This document shows, piece by piece, positions 41,334 through 50,475 of a stretch of DNA of 64,000 nucleotides; the stretch's first letter is position 1, and every line of letters starts with the position of its first letter. Location: assembly GCA_904393115.1 (NCBI GenBank), contig CAJFMX010000004.1, positions 1 through 64,000 of the forward strand. The letters run 5' to 3'. This stretch comes from an uncultured Clostridia bacterium (GTDB taxonomy: Bacteria; Bacillota; Clostridia; Christensenellales; UBA1750). The notes beneath the pieces were generated by a model. The model was not told the DNA's origin. It searched no databases and saw nothing but the letters and a program-made list of their open reading frames with translations. The translations under genes were made by a program, and so were the position numbers.

Positions 41334-43046
41334 TTACGCAGCCGCGCTCTCCTCAGGGGCCGCAGTCGCTTCCGCAGCAGCGGTCTCCTCAGCGGCGGTG
41401 CTCTCCGCGGGCGTCTCGGTGGTGGTCTCAGCGGTCTCGGTGGTGGCGCCGGTGGCAGCCTTCCACTCCGCGTACTGACGCTCGATGTCCGCCTTCAGAT
41501 CATCCAGGCCAGCAGCCTTCAGATCGGCGACGTACTGGTCCAGCGTGGTAGCGGGATCCACAGCACCGGTCAGCAGCGAGCGGTTCATGGCATCCTGCAC
41601 GTTGACGACAGCCGCCAGCTGGTTCTCCAGCTCGGTGGGAACGATGTAGCGGAAACCAAGGGAGACGTGCGGGATCGCGTCCGCAGAGTACTCCTGCAGC
41701 TTCTGGTTCTTCTCGGGATCCTCGTCCGTGGTGACATCCTGGATCGCGGTGTTACCCATGGTCCAAGCGCCGCCGTGCACGCCGTACCAGGACGGGTCGA
41801 GCAGCTCGACGCGGCCATCCTCGGCGAACTCCCACTGCTCGCCCTGGACGCCAAAGAGCATCATGTCAAGCAGCTCGGTGTCGGTGTGCATGAGGTTGAT
41901 GTACTGCATGGCCTTGACCGGGTTTTCGCTCGTCTGCGGGATGGCGAGCATGGAGCCGCCGGCGTGGGTCGTGATCATGACCTTGCCCTGCATGTAGACT
42001 TCCTGGAGGTTGAGGTCGAGGTTACCGGAGGTGATCATCATCTCCTGGGCCTTGATGTTCTCGCCCTTCAGAGGAGCGGAGATGAACAGCCACTCGCCAG
42101 CCGCGAAGGGCGCGCTGGTGTTGACGTCGAAGGTGGACAGGGGGCTGTCGGGATGGATGTAGCCAGCCTGGAACCACTTGTACATGGTGTTGACGTGATT
42201 GCGGTTCTCCTCGGTCTCCCAGACGGAGTACCAGGTCTCGTCAAAGACGCCGTTCTCATCGGGGTCATACTTCTGGGCGATCAGGTTACCGGTCAGGCCA
42301 TTGACCTGGTTGGCAACCCAGGGCTCGTCGCCCCAGCCGCCGTCGTTCAGGTAGCCGTACTGCTCGGGATGGAGCTCCTTGTAGGCCGCCAGGTAGGGCT
42401 CAAAGTCCTCCAGGCAGGTGATCTGCGTGGTGGGGTCGGTCAGGCCAACTTCGTTCGCGGCGTCCATGTTGACGATGAAGCCCATGGGAACGCACAGCTC
42501 CTTGTTGGTGGGGACCGCGTAGTTGACGCCGTTGATCTGGGTACCGGTGATGAACGCGGGGTTCAGGGTCTCCAGAATGCCCTGGCCGTACTGCTCCAGC
42601 AGGTTGCCGTTGGCGCCGTTGTCATCGTTCAGGGGCAGGAGCAGGTTGCGGGTCACTTCGTTGACGTAGCCCTGCCAGTCCGCGGTGAAGAAGATATCGA
42701 TCTTCTCGCCAGCCTGCAGAGCGGTGACCGCACGAGCGTTCCAGTCACCGGCGGAGACGACGACAAAGTTGATGTTCGCGCCGATCAGGGGCTCGATGTG
42801 GGCGTTGATGGCTTCCTGAACGGACTCGCGCACGGCGTTGTCCTGCATGCCGTACATGTAGTAGGTCAGGGTGTAGACATCGCCGGAAGCCGCCGGGGCC
42901 TCCGCGGCGCCGTCGTCCGTCGCGGCGGGCTCGCTGCCGCCGTCGGTCGCAGCAGGAGATTCCGCAGGAGTCTCGGTCGTTGAACAGGCGGTCATCGCGA
43001 AGACGAGGACCAAAGCCATGAGCAACGCCACGATCTTCTTGGTCAT
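41334..43046 (-). CDS. ABC-transporter substrate-binding lipoprotein, LplA/YtcQ-like (paralogue 2)
   Basis: 570 residues; signal to Cys21 (VFAMTAC). It has the same family landmarks as its neighbours: TYYMYGMQDNAVRESVQEAINAHIEP, DIFFTADWQGYV, GVNYAVPTNKELCVPMGF, GGSMLAIPQTSENPVKAMQYINLMHTDTELLDMMLFG. It ends in a roughly 35-residue Thr/Glu/Ala-rich tail after EWKAATGATTE. It is closer to paralogue 3 than to paralogue 1 in the stretches compared by eye. GGAGG precedes the ATG. A separate promoter and a perfect terminator make it a single-gene unit, so the three binding proteins can be expressed independently. Confidence 0.9.
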   Translation of the reverse strand: MTKKIVALLMALVLVFAMTACSTTETPAESPAATDGGSEPAATDDGAAEAPAASGDVYTLTYYMYGMQDNAVRESVQEAINAHIEPLIGANINFVVVSAGDWNARAVTALQAGEKIDIFFTADWQGYVNEVTRNLLLPLNDDNGANGNLLEQYGQGILETLNPAFITGTQINGVNYAVPTNKELCVPMGFIVNMDAANEVGLTDPTTQITCLEDFEPYLAAYKELHPEQYGYLNDGGWGDEPWVANQVNGLTGNLIAQKYDPDENGVFDETWYSVWETEENRNHVNTMYKWFQAGYIHPDSPLSTFDVNTSAPFAAGEWLFISAPLKGENIKAQEMMITSGNLDLNLQEVYMQGKVMITTHAGGSMLAIPQTSENPVKAMQYINLMHTDTELLDMMLFGVQGEQWEFAEDGRVELLDPSWYGVHGGAWTMGNTAIQDVTTDEDPEKNQKLQEYSADAIPHVSLGFRYIVPTELENQLAAVVNVQDAMNRSLLTGAVDPATTLDQYVADLKAAGLDDLKADIERQYAEWKAATGATTETAETTTETPAESTAAEETAAAEATAAPEESAAA

Positions 43047-43120
43047 GTGAATTCCTCCTTAGAGTGTTTGGTTCCGTCCCGAGCGCTGAAGGGGCAGCCG
43101 CCGGGCAGGGTCCGTTTACG

Positions 43121-43149
43121 GTATTAATCCTAACACGTTTCCTTTACAA
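43121..43149 (-). promoter_or_regulatory. promoter of sugar-binding gene 2
   Basis: Minus-strand TTGTAA and TAATAC, 17 bases apart, about 75 bases before the start codon. Confidence 0.75.
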
Positions 43150-43374
43150 ATGCAATATGCTTTTTAATTCTCTTTGAAATTTTTTTGTGCGACTTGTATA
43201 AGATTTTTCCCCTTGATATTGCGGATATTCCCAACTTCTCCCCCCGGCGGCCAGGGTTCGAGTCCCCCGAAAGATGAATTTCCGGTAAATTTCTTTATGC
43301 TTTCATTTCCTTTTGTACGTAACAATTATTATGTTTATATAAAAAAATCTCCCGAAATCCACGGCCTTTCCTGC

Positions 43375-43417
43375 AAAAAATTGGCAGCAGCCCCGCGCTT
43401 TGCGCGGGGCTGCTGCC
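43375..43417 (-). terminator. rho-independent terminator of sugar-binding gene 3
   Basis: Minus-strand GGCAGCAGCCCCGCGC / GCGCGGGGCTGCTGCC with a tiny loop, followed by AATTTTTTG. Confidence 0.94.
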
Positions 43418-43457
43418 CTGTAACACTCTTTTCGTAAGGAGGAAAAACTTCTGCGTC

Positions 43458-45047
43458 TTATTCCGCGGTCTGGGTGGTCTTCCACTCCGCGTACTGGCGC
43501 TCGACGTCCGCCTTGATCTCCTGCAGGCCGGCGGCGTTGAGCTGCTCGACGTAGGAGGGGATGGTGGTGGCAGGGTCTACGGCGCCGGTCAGCAGCGCGC
43601 GGTTGGTGGCGTCCTGGACGTTGTTGACGGCGGCCCACTGGCTCTCCAGCTCAGTCGGGCAGACGTAGCGGAAGCCCAGTGTGGGATGCGGGATCGCGTC
43701 TTCCGAGTACTCCTGGAGGAGCTGATTCTTCTCGGGATCCTCGATGGTGGTGACATCCTGGATCGCGGTGTTGCCCATGGTCCAAGCGCCGCCGTGCGCG
43801 CTGTACCACTGGGAATCCAGGATCTCAACGCGGCCGTCCTCGGCAAAGGTCCACATGGTCTCGGGCACGCCGTAGAGCATCATGTCCAGCAGCTCGGTGT
43901 CGGTGTGCATGAGGTTGATGTACTGCATGGCCTTGACCGGGTTCTCGGAGGTGACGGGGATGGCGAGCATGGAGCCGCCGGAGTGGGTGGTCACGACATA
44001 CTTGCCCTGGCCGTAGATCTCGTTGACCTCAAGGTCCGGGTTACCGGAGGCGTTGACCAGCTCCTGGCCCTTGATGTTGTTGCCCTTCAGGGGCTGCGGG
44101 ACAACCAGGAAGTTTCCAGCATTGAAGGTGTCTGTAGTAGCATACGTGGAAAGAGAGGAATCCGGGTCAATATACCCAGCCTGCATCCACTTGTACATCA
44201 GCTCCGCGTGCTCGCGGTTCCAATCGGTCTCCCAAACGGAGTACCAGGTCTCGTCGAAGTTGCCGTTCTCGTCGCATTCCTGCAGCATGTTGATCAGGTT
44301 GCCGTTGAGGTTGGAAACCGCGCCGGGAACCCAGGGCTCGTCGCCCCAGGAGCCGTCCGTCAGGAACGGGTATTGGGTGGGATAGAGCTCCTTGTAGGCC
44401 GCCAGGTAGGGCTCAAAGTCCGCCGTGCAGGTGATGGTGCTGGGGTCCATGCCGACTTCTTCCGCGGCCTTGACGTTGTAGACCCAGCCCATGGGAACGC
44501 ACAGTTCCTTGTTGGTGGGGACCGCGTAGTTCACGCCGTCAAACTGGGTGCCGGTGATGAACGCGGGGTTCAGGCTTTCCAGGATGCCCTGGCCGTACTG
44601 CTCCAGCAGGTTGCCGTTGGGGCCTTCGTCGTCGTTGAGGGGGGTGAACAGGCCCTGAGAAATGGAGCGGACGTAGCTCAGCCAGTCGGCGGTGAAGAAG
44701 ATGTCGACCTTCTCGCCGGACTGGAGGGCCGTCAGGGCCTTCTGGCTCCAGTCGCCGGAGGAGATGATCTGGAACTCGACATGCGCACCGATCAGCGGCT
44801 CGATGTAGGCATTGATCGCGTTCTGGACATCCGTGCGGACGTTGACGTCCTGGTTGCCGAACTCATAGTAAACCAGCGTCGGGACGTCGCCGGAGGCGGC
44901 AGGCGCTTCGCCGGCGCTCTCCGCAGGCGTTTCCGCGGTTCCGTCGGTCGCGGCGGGGGAGTCCGCAGGGGTCTCGGTGGTCGTGCAGGCCGTCATGGCC
45001 AGAACCATCACCAAAACCATGAACAACGCGGTGATCTTTTTGATCAT
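43458..45047 (-). CDS. ABC-transporter substrate-binding lipoprotein, LplA/YtcQ-like (paralogue 3)
   Basis: 529 residues; signal to Cys21 (VLAMTAC). The ATG at 45047 follows GGAGGAAACC and gives the signal peptide; the frame continues upstream without a better site. Family segments include LVYYEFGNQDVN, DIFFTADWLSYV, GVNYAVPTNKELCVPMGW and GGSMLAIPVTSENPVKAMQYINLMHTDTELLDMML. It ends at WKTTQTAE and lacks the long acidic tails of its two paralogues. It is the copy nearest the permease genes and probably the original partner. Confidence 0.91.
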   Translation of the reverse strand: MIKKITALFMVLVMVLAMTACTTTETPADSPAATDGTAETPAESAGEAPAASGDVPTLVYYEFGNQDVNVRTDVQNAINAYIEPLIGAHVEFQIISSGDWSQKALTALQSGEKVDIFFTADWLSYVRSISQGLFTPLNDDEGPNGNLLEQYGQGILESLNPAFITGTQFDGVNYAVPTNKELCVPMGWVYNVKAAEEVGMDPSTITCTADFEPYLAAYKELYPTQYPFLTDGSWGDEPWVPGAVSNLNGNLINMLQECDENGNFDETWYSVWETDWNREHAELMYKWMQAGYIDPDSSLSTYATTDTFNAGNFLVVPQPLKGNNIKGQELVNASGNPDLEVNEIYGQGKYVVTTHSGGSMLAIPVTSENPVKAMQYINLMHTDTELLDMMLYGVPETMWTFAEDGRVEILDSQWYSAHGGAWTMGNTAIQDVTTIEDPEKNQLLQEYSEDAIPHPTLGFRYVCPTELESQWAAVNNVQDATNRALLTGAVDPATTIPSYVEQLNAAGLQEIKADVERQYAEWKTTQTAE

Positions 45048-45107
45048 TCTGGTTTCCTCCTTTGTATTGGGTTGTCCTCCCGGTCGGGCTCGGGTTGGGA
45101 TATCTGA

Positions 45108-45136
45108 ATGATAGCATATACTTTCCACAATTTCAA
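45108..45136 (-). promoter_or_regulatory. promoter of sugar-binding gene 3
   Basis: Minus-strand TTGAAA and TATCAT, 17 bases apart, about 60 bases before the start codon. Confidence 0.78.
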
Positions 45137-45452
45137 TAGTTTTTTAAAATTATTTTTACGCAATTTACCCAAGGGAAATCGGCAGAAAATGCTTTATTCT
45201 GCATAAATTTTATGTATTCATCAAGATTTCTCCCAATCCATCGATTAACCTTGAATTTACATTGAACGATTTTTTTGCCGCTCCCCGCGCTTTAACGGAC
45301 TCTGTCTTTTCTATTGATGCAAGCGCCTGCCCTTTGATGATAAGAAAAGGGCTTTCCGCTTTTTGTGGCCTTCTGCGCGGCGGGTCCAAAAATCAGCCCG
45401 TTTTTCTGCAGAATCTGTCGCATTTTTTGTATATTTCCCCTCGATTTTGCAG

Positions 45453-45491
45453 AAAAAAGCGACCCGAGGGAAGGAAATTCCCTCGGGTCGC
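45453..45491 (-). terminator. rho-independent terminator of the permease operon
   Basis: Minus-strand GCGACCCGAGGGAA / TTCCCTCGGGTCGC stem is followed by TTTTTTCTG, about 25 bases after the second permease stop. Confidence 0.94.
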
Positions 45492-45516
45492 CGCAGAAAA
45501 CAATGGTTTTTTTGGC

Positions 45517-46461
45517 TTAGCCCTTGACCGCGCCGATGGTCAGGCCCTTGACAAAGTACTTCTGGAAGAAGGGGTAGGCCAGGATGATGGGTCCCATGGT
45601 GACCATGGCCATGGCCATACGGAAGGTCTCGGAGGGCAGGTTCGCGACCATGGATGCGAGCGCGCCGACCTGCGAGGCCATCTCTCTCAGGAAGCGGATG
45701 TTGTTCAGGGTCTGGTAGATGGTGTACTGCAGGTTGTAGTACTTGGCCTCGTCAACCAGCAGCATGCAGTTGAAGAAGTTGTTCCAGATGCTGATGGCGG
45801 CGAACAGGGCGACCGTGGCCAGGCCGGGAACGGCCAGCGGCAGGACGATCTGGATCAGCGTTCTCCACTCGCCCGCGCCGTCGATGCGCGCCGACTCGAT
45901 GACCGCATCCGGGACGTTGGACTTGTAGAAGGAGCGCATGACGAGCACCCAGTACGCGCTGAAGGACAGCGGCAGGAACAGCGCCCAGATGGAGTTGCCG
46001 ATGTGCAGGATCTGGCGGCAGGTCACGTAGAAGGCAACGGTACCGGCCGTGAACAGCTGCGTGAAGAAGGAGATGAAGGTGAACGCCCGGCGCCAGCGGA
46101 AGTCCGCGCGGGAGATCGGGTAGGCGTACAGGCCGACGGAAGCCACGCACAGCACCGTGCCGACGACGGTGGCGATGATGGTGTTCTTGTAGGCCGTGCC
46201 GATGATGGAGCCCTTGGAGAACAGGAACTTATAGGCCTCAACCGACCACTCCTGCGGCCAGAAGCCGTAGCCATAAGTGGTCAGCGCTTTCTCCGACGTG
46301 AAGGAAGCAACGATGATGACCCAGATCGGGATGACCGTGACCAGCACGGCGATGATGAACACGATGTTCAGTACAGTGTTCGCGCCGTTGGAGATCTCGT
46401 TCATGTCCCGGTTTTTCTTGACAATTTTGACCTTTGGGGTAGCGTGCGTCTGCGAAGTCAT
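45517..46461 (-). CDS. carbohydrate ABC-transporter permease, YtcP/MalG-like
   Basis: 314 residues with six membrane helices after a roughly 30-residue basic N-terminus. The EAA loop for the ATPase contact reads ESARIDGAGEWRTLIQIVLPLAVPGLA. The C-terminal QKYFVKGLTIGAVKG is typical of YtcP-type permeases. It forms a heterodimer with the LplB-like permease encoded 18 bases upstream. AAAGGAGGAG lies before the ATG. No ATPase gene is present, so a shared MsmX-type ATPase elsewhere in the genome is expected. Confidence 0.93.
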   Translation of the reverse strand: MTSQTHATPKVKIVKKNRDMNEISNGANTVLNIVFIIAVLVTVIPIWVIIVASFTSEKALTTYGYGFWPQEWSVEAYKFLFSKGSIIGTAYKNTIIATVVGTVLCVASVGLYAYPISRADFRWRRAFTFISFFTQLFTAGTVAFYVTCRQILHIGNSIWALFLPLSFSAYWVLVMRSFYKSNVPDAVIESARIDGAGEWRTLIQIVLPLAVPGLATVALFAAISIWNNFFNCMLLVDEAKYYNLQYTIYQTLNNIRFLREMASQVGALASMVANLPSETFRMAMAMVTMGPIILAYPFFQKYFVKGLTIGAVKG

Positions 46462-46479
46462 GAATCTGCTCCTCCTTTC

Positions 46480-47484
46480 TTAGAACATGGCCATATCGGG
46501 GGAGACCTTGCGCACGATCAGGTTCGTGGTCAGAACCAGAACGAAGCCGACGATCGACTGGAAGAAAGCCGCCGCGGATGCAAGGCCGAGCTGGGCGCCC
46601 GACTTCATCGTGTTGTAGACGTAGACGTCCAGGGTGGTGGACACGTTCTTCAACGGACCGGAGCCGTTGGGGAGGGAGTAGAACATATCGAAGTCGCCGT
46701 TAAAGATACGGCCGACAGCCAGGATCTGCAGAAGCACGATCGTGGGCGTGAGCAGCGGGATGGTGATGTTGGTGATCTGCTTCCACTTGTTCGCGCCGTC
46801 GATGGCCGCCGCCTCGTACAGCTCCTGGTCAAAGCCCGTCAGGGTCGCCAGGTAGATGATCGAGTTGTTGCCCGTGTACTTCCAGATATTACAGAATACG
46901 AAGATGAAGGGCCAGTACTGCGCCGAGGAGTAGAAGTTGATGGTGTTCTGCCCCAGAGCCTTGAGCCACTGGTTGAAAACGCCGTTGGCGCTGACGAACG
47001 CGTAGACGACGTAAGCGACGATGATCCAGGAGATGAAGTAGGGCATGAAGAGGATGGTGTGGTACACCTTGGCCAGGATGCGGTTGCGCAGCTCGTTGAC
47101 CATGATGGCCAGCGCGACCGACAGGATCAGACCCAACACCATGAAGACGATGTTGTATCCCAAGGTATTGCGCAGCACCATTGCAGCGTCAGGGGTGTTG
47201 AAGATGTACTCGAAGTTGGAGAACCCGACCCACTCGTTGTCAATGAACAAGCTGTAGATGAAGCGGTTCTGGATCCAGTAGTCGGCCGGCGGAGTGGCCA
47301 GCTGGTAGCGCTTAAAGGCCAGAACCAGGGCGGGCATCGGCATGTAGCTGAAGCAAAACAGGAAAACCAAGCCCGGGAGCAGCATCGTCAGGAATGCCAG
47401 ATGCCGCTTGATTTCGCCCGAGCCCCATTTATTGTGCTTCAGAGTCTTTGCCGTTCCGGGCGTCAGTGCGGATTTTGCAGCCAT
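46480..47484 (-). CDS. carbohydrate ABC-transporter permease, LplB/YteP-like
   Basis: 334 residues. The ATG at 47484 follows CAGGAGGAG; the frame is open upstream but lacks a site. Six membrane helices are visible, and the EAA loop is EAAAIDGANKWKQITNITIPLLTPT. KRHLAFLTMLLPGLVFLFCFSYMPM and LAFKRYQ near the start mark the LplB branch, which imports complex oligosaccharides. It leads the permease pair and has a strong promoter at 47682-47710. Confidence 0.93.
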   Translation of the reverse strand: MAAKSALTPGTAKTLKHNKWGSGEIKRHLAFLTMLLPGLVFLFCFSYMPMPALVLAFKRYQLATPPADYWIQNRFIYSLFIDNEWVGFSNFEYIFNTPDAAMVLRNTLGYNIVFMVLGLILSVALAIMVNELRNRILAKVYHTILFMPYFISWIIVAYVVYAFVSANGVFNQWLKALGQNTINFYSSAQYWPFIFVFCNIWKYTGNNSIIYLATLTGFDQELYEAAAIDGANKWKQITNITIPLLTPTIVLLQILAVGRIFNGDFDMFYSLPNGSGPLKNVSTTLDVYVYNTMKSGAQLGLASAAAFFQSIVGFVLVLTTNLIVRKVSPDMAMF

Positions 47485-48026
47485 TGTTTCTCCTCCTGTT
47501 CTAAGAATATGACCTCGCGGTACAGCAAACGGAGCCGCGCACAAGGCGCCTTTCTCCGTTCCTCTGAACCCCTGCACGCACCCGCTGCCCGACGGGGGGG
47601 GAACAGCGCGTCCCTCCTTCGCGTTTACAAGCCAGGGGGCCCACGGTGTTTTCGGACGGCCCGTGCGTTTTCGTCTTAGTTATTATAGCATCCTCTTTTT
47701 ACATTTACAATCCCTTTGTTAAGAAAAAATGTCAGAATTTCTATTTATTTTAACCGTCTTTTTTACAAGGGATTTGGCAACCTATCACAAAAATCTTCCC
47801 TGCAAATCGCAAACCGCGGGCGGACCGAGGGGTGGAATGGTTCCTCCGGACTCGTTTCAAAATTCCGCCGGCTGCTTTTTGCGCGCGCGGCAATTCCTTC
47901 TGAAATCATATCTATTTTTTGGATTTCCTTCCATTAATAATGGATATGCCCCTTTTCCGGCAGGAATTCCGGCCGGCGCCGGCGAATTGCTCTTTCCAAA
48001 CACAAATGCAAAGGGAGGGTTGACCC
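47485..48026. other. divergent intergenic region, permease operon and aldo/keto reductase
   Basis: 542 bases without a supported gene. It contains the permease promoter and upstream element (47682-47723). Towards the reductase there is an inverted repeat TCCATT-AAT-AATGGA (47930-47944) that could be an operator. No convincing -35/-10 pair was found for the reductase. Confidence 0.65.
47682..47723 (-). promoter_or_regulatory. promoter of the permease operon with upstream element
   Basis: Minus-strand TTGTAA and TATAAT are 17 bases apart (47682-47710). CTTAACAAAGG at 47713-47723 is 2 bases upstream of the -35, as at the promoter of sugar-binding gene 1. Confidence 0.87.
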
Positions 48027-48857
48027 ATGAACCTGACGACAAAAAAGCGCCTGAACGACGGGCGCGAAATGCCCATCTTCGGCCTTGGCGTGTTCCGCTC
48101 CAAGGACGGGGAAGAGACCTATAACGCGGTGCGCTATGCGCTGGACGCGGGCTACCGCCACATCGATACCGCCGCCGTCTACGGCAACGAGGCCTCCGTT
48201 GGCCGCGCCATCCACGACAGCGGCATCCCGCGCGAGGAGATCTGGATCACCACCAAGCTCTGGAACGACGAAATCCGCGCGCACAACGAAGAAGCCGCGC
48301 TGCAGGCGAGCCTGAAGCGCCTGGGCACGGACTACGTGGACCTCTACCTCATCCACTGGCCCGTGCGCGAGGAGCAGGGGTATCTCCGCGCCTGGAAGAA
48401 GATGGAGGACTTCCGCCGCCGGGGCCTGGCGCGGTCCATCGGCGTGAGCAACTACCACATCCACCACCTCGAGGATGTGCTCCGCGAGGCGGAGGTCGTG
48501 CCGGCGGTCGACCAGGTGGAGTGCCATCCGGAGCTGACGCAGGTGGAGCTGGCGGACTTCTGCGCGGGCAAGGGCATCGCCTTTGAGCCCTGGTCGCCGC
48601 TGGGCGCGGGCAAGCTCCTGGAGGACCCGGAGCTGCTGTCCATCGCCGCCTCCTACGGCAAGACCGTGGCGCAGGTCATCCTCCGCTGGGGGCTGCAGCG
48701 CGGTTTCATCTGCATCCCCAAGTCCGTGCACAGGGAGCGCATCGAGTCCAACGCGCAGGTCTTCGACTTCGAGCTCAGCGCCGCGGACATGGACCGCATC
48801 TTCGCCCTCAACAAGAACGCCCGCGTGGGCTCCGACCCGGAGACCTTCCCCTTCTAA
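48027..48857 (+). CDS. aldo/keto reductase
   Basis: 276 residues; the ATG follows AAAGGGAGGG. An NADPH-dependent carbonyl reductase with a TIM barrel. Catalytic tetrad visible: Asp in HIDTAAVYGNE, Tyr in the same motif, Lys in WITTKLWN, His in LYLIHWP. The cofactor-binding IPKSVHRERIESNAQVFDFEL is intact. It resembles the 2,5-diketo-D-gluconate reductase branch (AKR5), whose true substrates are often glyoxals and other small carbonyls. It is a single gene ending at a terminator. Confidence 0.94.
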   Translation: MNLTTKKRLNDGREMPIFGLGVFRSKDGEETYNAVRYALDAGYRHIDTAAVYGNEASVGRAIHDSGIPREEIWITTKLWNDEIRAHNEEAALQASLKRLGTDYVDLYLIHWPVREEQGYLRAWKKMEDFRRRGLARSIGVSNYHIHHLEDVLREAEVVPAVDQVECHPELTQVELADFCAGKGIAFEPWSPLGAGKLLEDPELLSIAASYGKTVAQVILRWGLQRGFICIPKSVHRERIESNAQVFDFELSAADMDRIFALNKNARVGSDPETFPF

Positions 48858-48875
48858 CCCCGAATCCAAAAGACA

Positions 48876-48917
48876 GGGCCCCTGCCGATCCCGTTGGGAT
48901 CGGCGGGGGCCTCCTTT
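48876..48917. terminator. bidirectional terminator between the reductase and the Gld-type operon
   Basis: GGCCCCTGCCGATCCC / GGGATCGGCGGGGGCC, loop GTTG-like, is followed by TCCTTTTG on the plus strand. On the minus strand it is followed by CTGTCTTTTGG. It serves two convergent genes. Confidence 0.88.
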
Positions 48918-48927
48918 TGTCCGCGGT

Positions 48928-50475
48928 TTACCCCAGCAGCAGGGTGCGGACCGCCTCCATCAGGTCCACGACGTCCTCGCGCGCGACCAGGGCGGCCGGC
49001 TCCCCGTCGAACACCGCAAGGCAGCTGGCGCCGTCGTAGCGGTAGAGCTGAATGCGCACCTGCGGGACGTCCTCGTCGTTGAGGTCGAGCGTCAGGGAGA
49101 TCTCCAGCTGGTCGGCGGGGGCCTCCTCCGTGAACGCCTCCGCGGTCAGGGCGGCGAGCTTGTCGCGGATGCCCGTCACGTCCACGGTTTCCCCGTTGCA
49201 GATCCAGGTGATCTCCGCATCGTCCTCGGCAGCGGCCGCGGCGGTGGGTTCCGCGCTCCCGGCCGGCTCCTCCGCAGCCGCAGCGTCCGCGGTTTCGGCG
49301 GTCTGGGCGGTGAGGGTATAGGTCTGGTTGTCCAGCAGGATTGTGGCCTGCGTCACGTCGTCAAAGTCGCCCCAGAAGAGCTGGCGGTGGCGCAGGTCGT
49401 CATAGGAGCCGGCAAACAGCGCCTCGCCGTCCGCGTCGGAGAGGTTGTAGACGATCTGGGAATCGCCCACGCGGAGGTAGTATGCGTACTGCACGTCCTC
49501 CTGCGCGGTTTCCTCCCCGTCCTGGGCGTCCTCCGCGCTCTCCTCCGTCTCCTCGGCGGCTGCATCCGTCTCCTCGGCGGACTCCTCCGCCTCCTCCACG
49601 CGGCCGATGTGCAGCGCGAGGGTTCCGGCGGTGGTCTCGGGCTCCGCGCCCTCCTCCGCCGCTTCGGCCTGCTGCTCGTACTCCACGGTCACAGTGAGGG
49701 CCGGGTCGTTCAGGCCAAAGGAGGCCAGTTCGATCTCCGTGGCGTTATAGGTCGCGTAGTCGGTCAGGACGAGGTCGCGGATCCCGCCGAGGTAGTCCTC
49801 GACCAAGTCCGTGTCCAGGGGCAGAGACTCCTCCCCGCTCTGCAGGAAGTAGACGTTCTCGTCGCTGTAGGAGGGGCCGCCCGCCTCGACGTAGGCGATG
49901 GTCTCCTCGACCGCGCCGGTCAGGGAGAGCGCGGTCACGGTGTCCATCTGCGGGATCTCGTCGTTGTCGATCAGGTCCGAAAGCTCGACCGCAAAGGCGT
50001 CCATGGGGTCGGTCACGGCCAGGTAGACGTTGCCGTCCCCGATGGAGACGTAGCGCTGGTCGTCCATGGCGCTCATGTCGCCGAGCGCGATGGTGTAGGA
50101 GGCGTCGGCCGTGCCGATCTCGATGGTGCACTCCGGCTCCTCCAGGCCGTACTGCGCGTAGTCCGTGACGTCGCGGATGACAAAGGCCGCGTTGAAGGAG
50201 GAGAAGGGCGCGAGCAGTTCCTCCAGGGCCTCGGCGCTCACGGGGAACGCCTCGTCCGCGTCGTAGATCCAGGTTCCGTCCTTGTGGAAGGCGTATTCCG
50301 CCTCGCCGCTCGTCCAGGCGAGGGAGGCCACGTTCCCGGCGTCGATGGCCAGGACGGTTTCCCCGCTCGCCTCGACTTGCTCCTGCTGCTCCTGCACGCG
50401 CGCGGCCAGAAACGCCGCCGCGCACACCACAGCGAGCACACCGACCAGGATCAGCAGCCGCTTAGACCGGTGCAT
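48928..50475 (-). CDS. DUF4340 domain-containing protein of the Gld-type ABC system
   Basis: 515 residues. An N-terminal membrane anchor (about 7-25) precedes repeated DUF4340 units: WTYDADEAFPVSAEALEELLAPFSSFNAAFVI-like and YGLEEPECTIEIGTADASYTIALGD are typical. A long Glu/Ala/Thr-rich insert (about 290-345) and a second one (about 405-430) interrupt the beta domains. DUF4340 proteins accompany GldG-type ABC systems; the function is unknown. It overlaps the GldG gene by 14 bases and is the last gene of the operon. Confidence 0.9.
   Translation of the reverse strand: MHRSKRLLILVGVLAVVCAAAFLAARVQEQQEQVEASGETVLAIDAGNVASLAWTSGEAEYAFHKDGTWIYDADEAFPVSAEALEELLAPFSSFNAAFVIRDVTDYAQYGLEEPECTIEIGTADASYTIALGDMSAMDDQRYVSIGDGNVYLAVTDPMDAFAVELSDLIDNDEIPQMDTVTALSLTGAVEETIAYVEAGGPSYSDENVYFLQSGEESLPLDTDLVEDYLGGIRDLVLTDYATYNATEIELASFGLNDPALTVTVEYEQQAEAAEEGAEPETTAGTLALHIGRVEEAEESAEETDAAAEETEESAEDAQDGEETAQEDVQYAYYLRVGDSQIVYNLSDADGEALFAGSYDDLRHRQLFWGDFDDVTQATILLDNQTYTLTAQTAETADAAAAEEPAGSAEPTAAAAAEDDAEITWICNGETVDVTGIRDKLAALTAEAFTEEAPADQLEISLTLDLNDEDVPQVRIQLYRYDGASCLAVFDGEPAALVAREDVVDLMEAVRTLLLG

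Larger units (their letters stand above)
43047..43457. other. intergenic region between sugar-binding genes 2 and 3
   Basis: 411 bases without a supported gene. It contains the promoter of gene 2 (43121-43149) and the terminator of gene 3 (43375-43417). A GGTTCGAGTCC string near 43255 resembles a tRNA T-arm, but no tRNA can be folded there. Confidence 0.7.
45048..45516. other. intergenic region between sugar-binding gene 3 and the permease genes
   Basis: 469 bases, AT-rich. It holds the promoter of gene 3 (45108-45136) and the permease-operon terminator (45453-45491). Nothing else was recognised in 45140-45450. Confidence 0.7.

Noticed and set aside
43250-43275. tRNA-like T-arm string GGTTCGAGTCC in an intergenic region
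   Set aside because: The T-stem pairs at only three of five positions, and no D-arm, anticodon arm or acceptor stem can be formed upstream.
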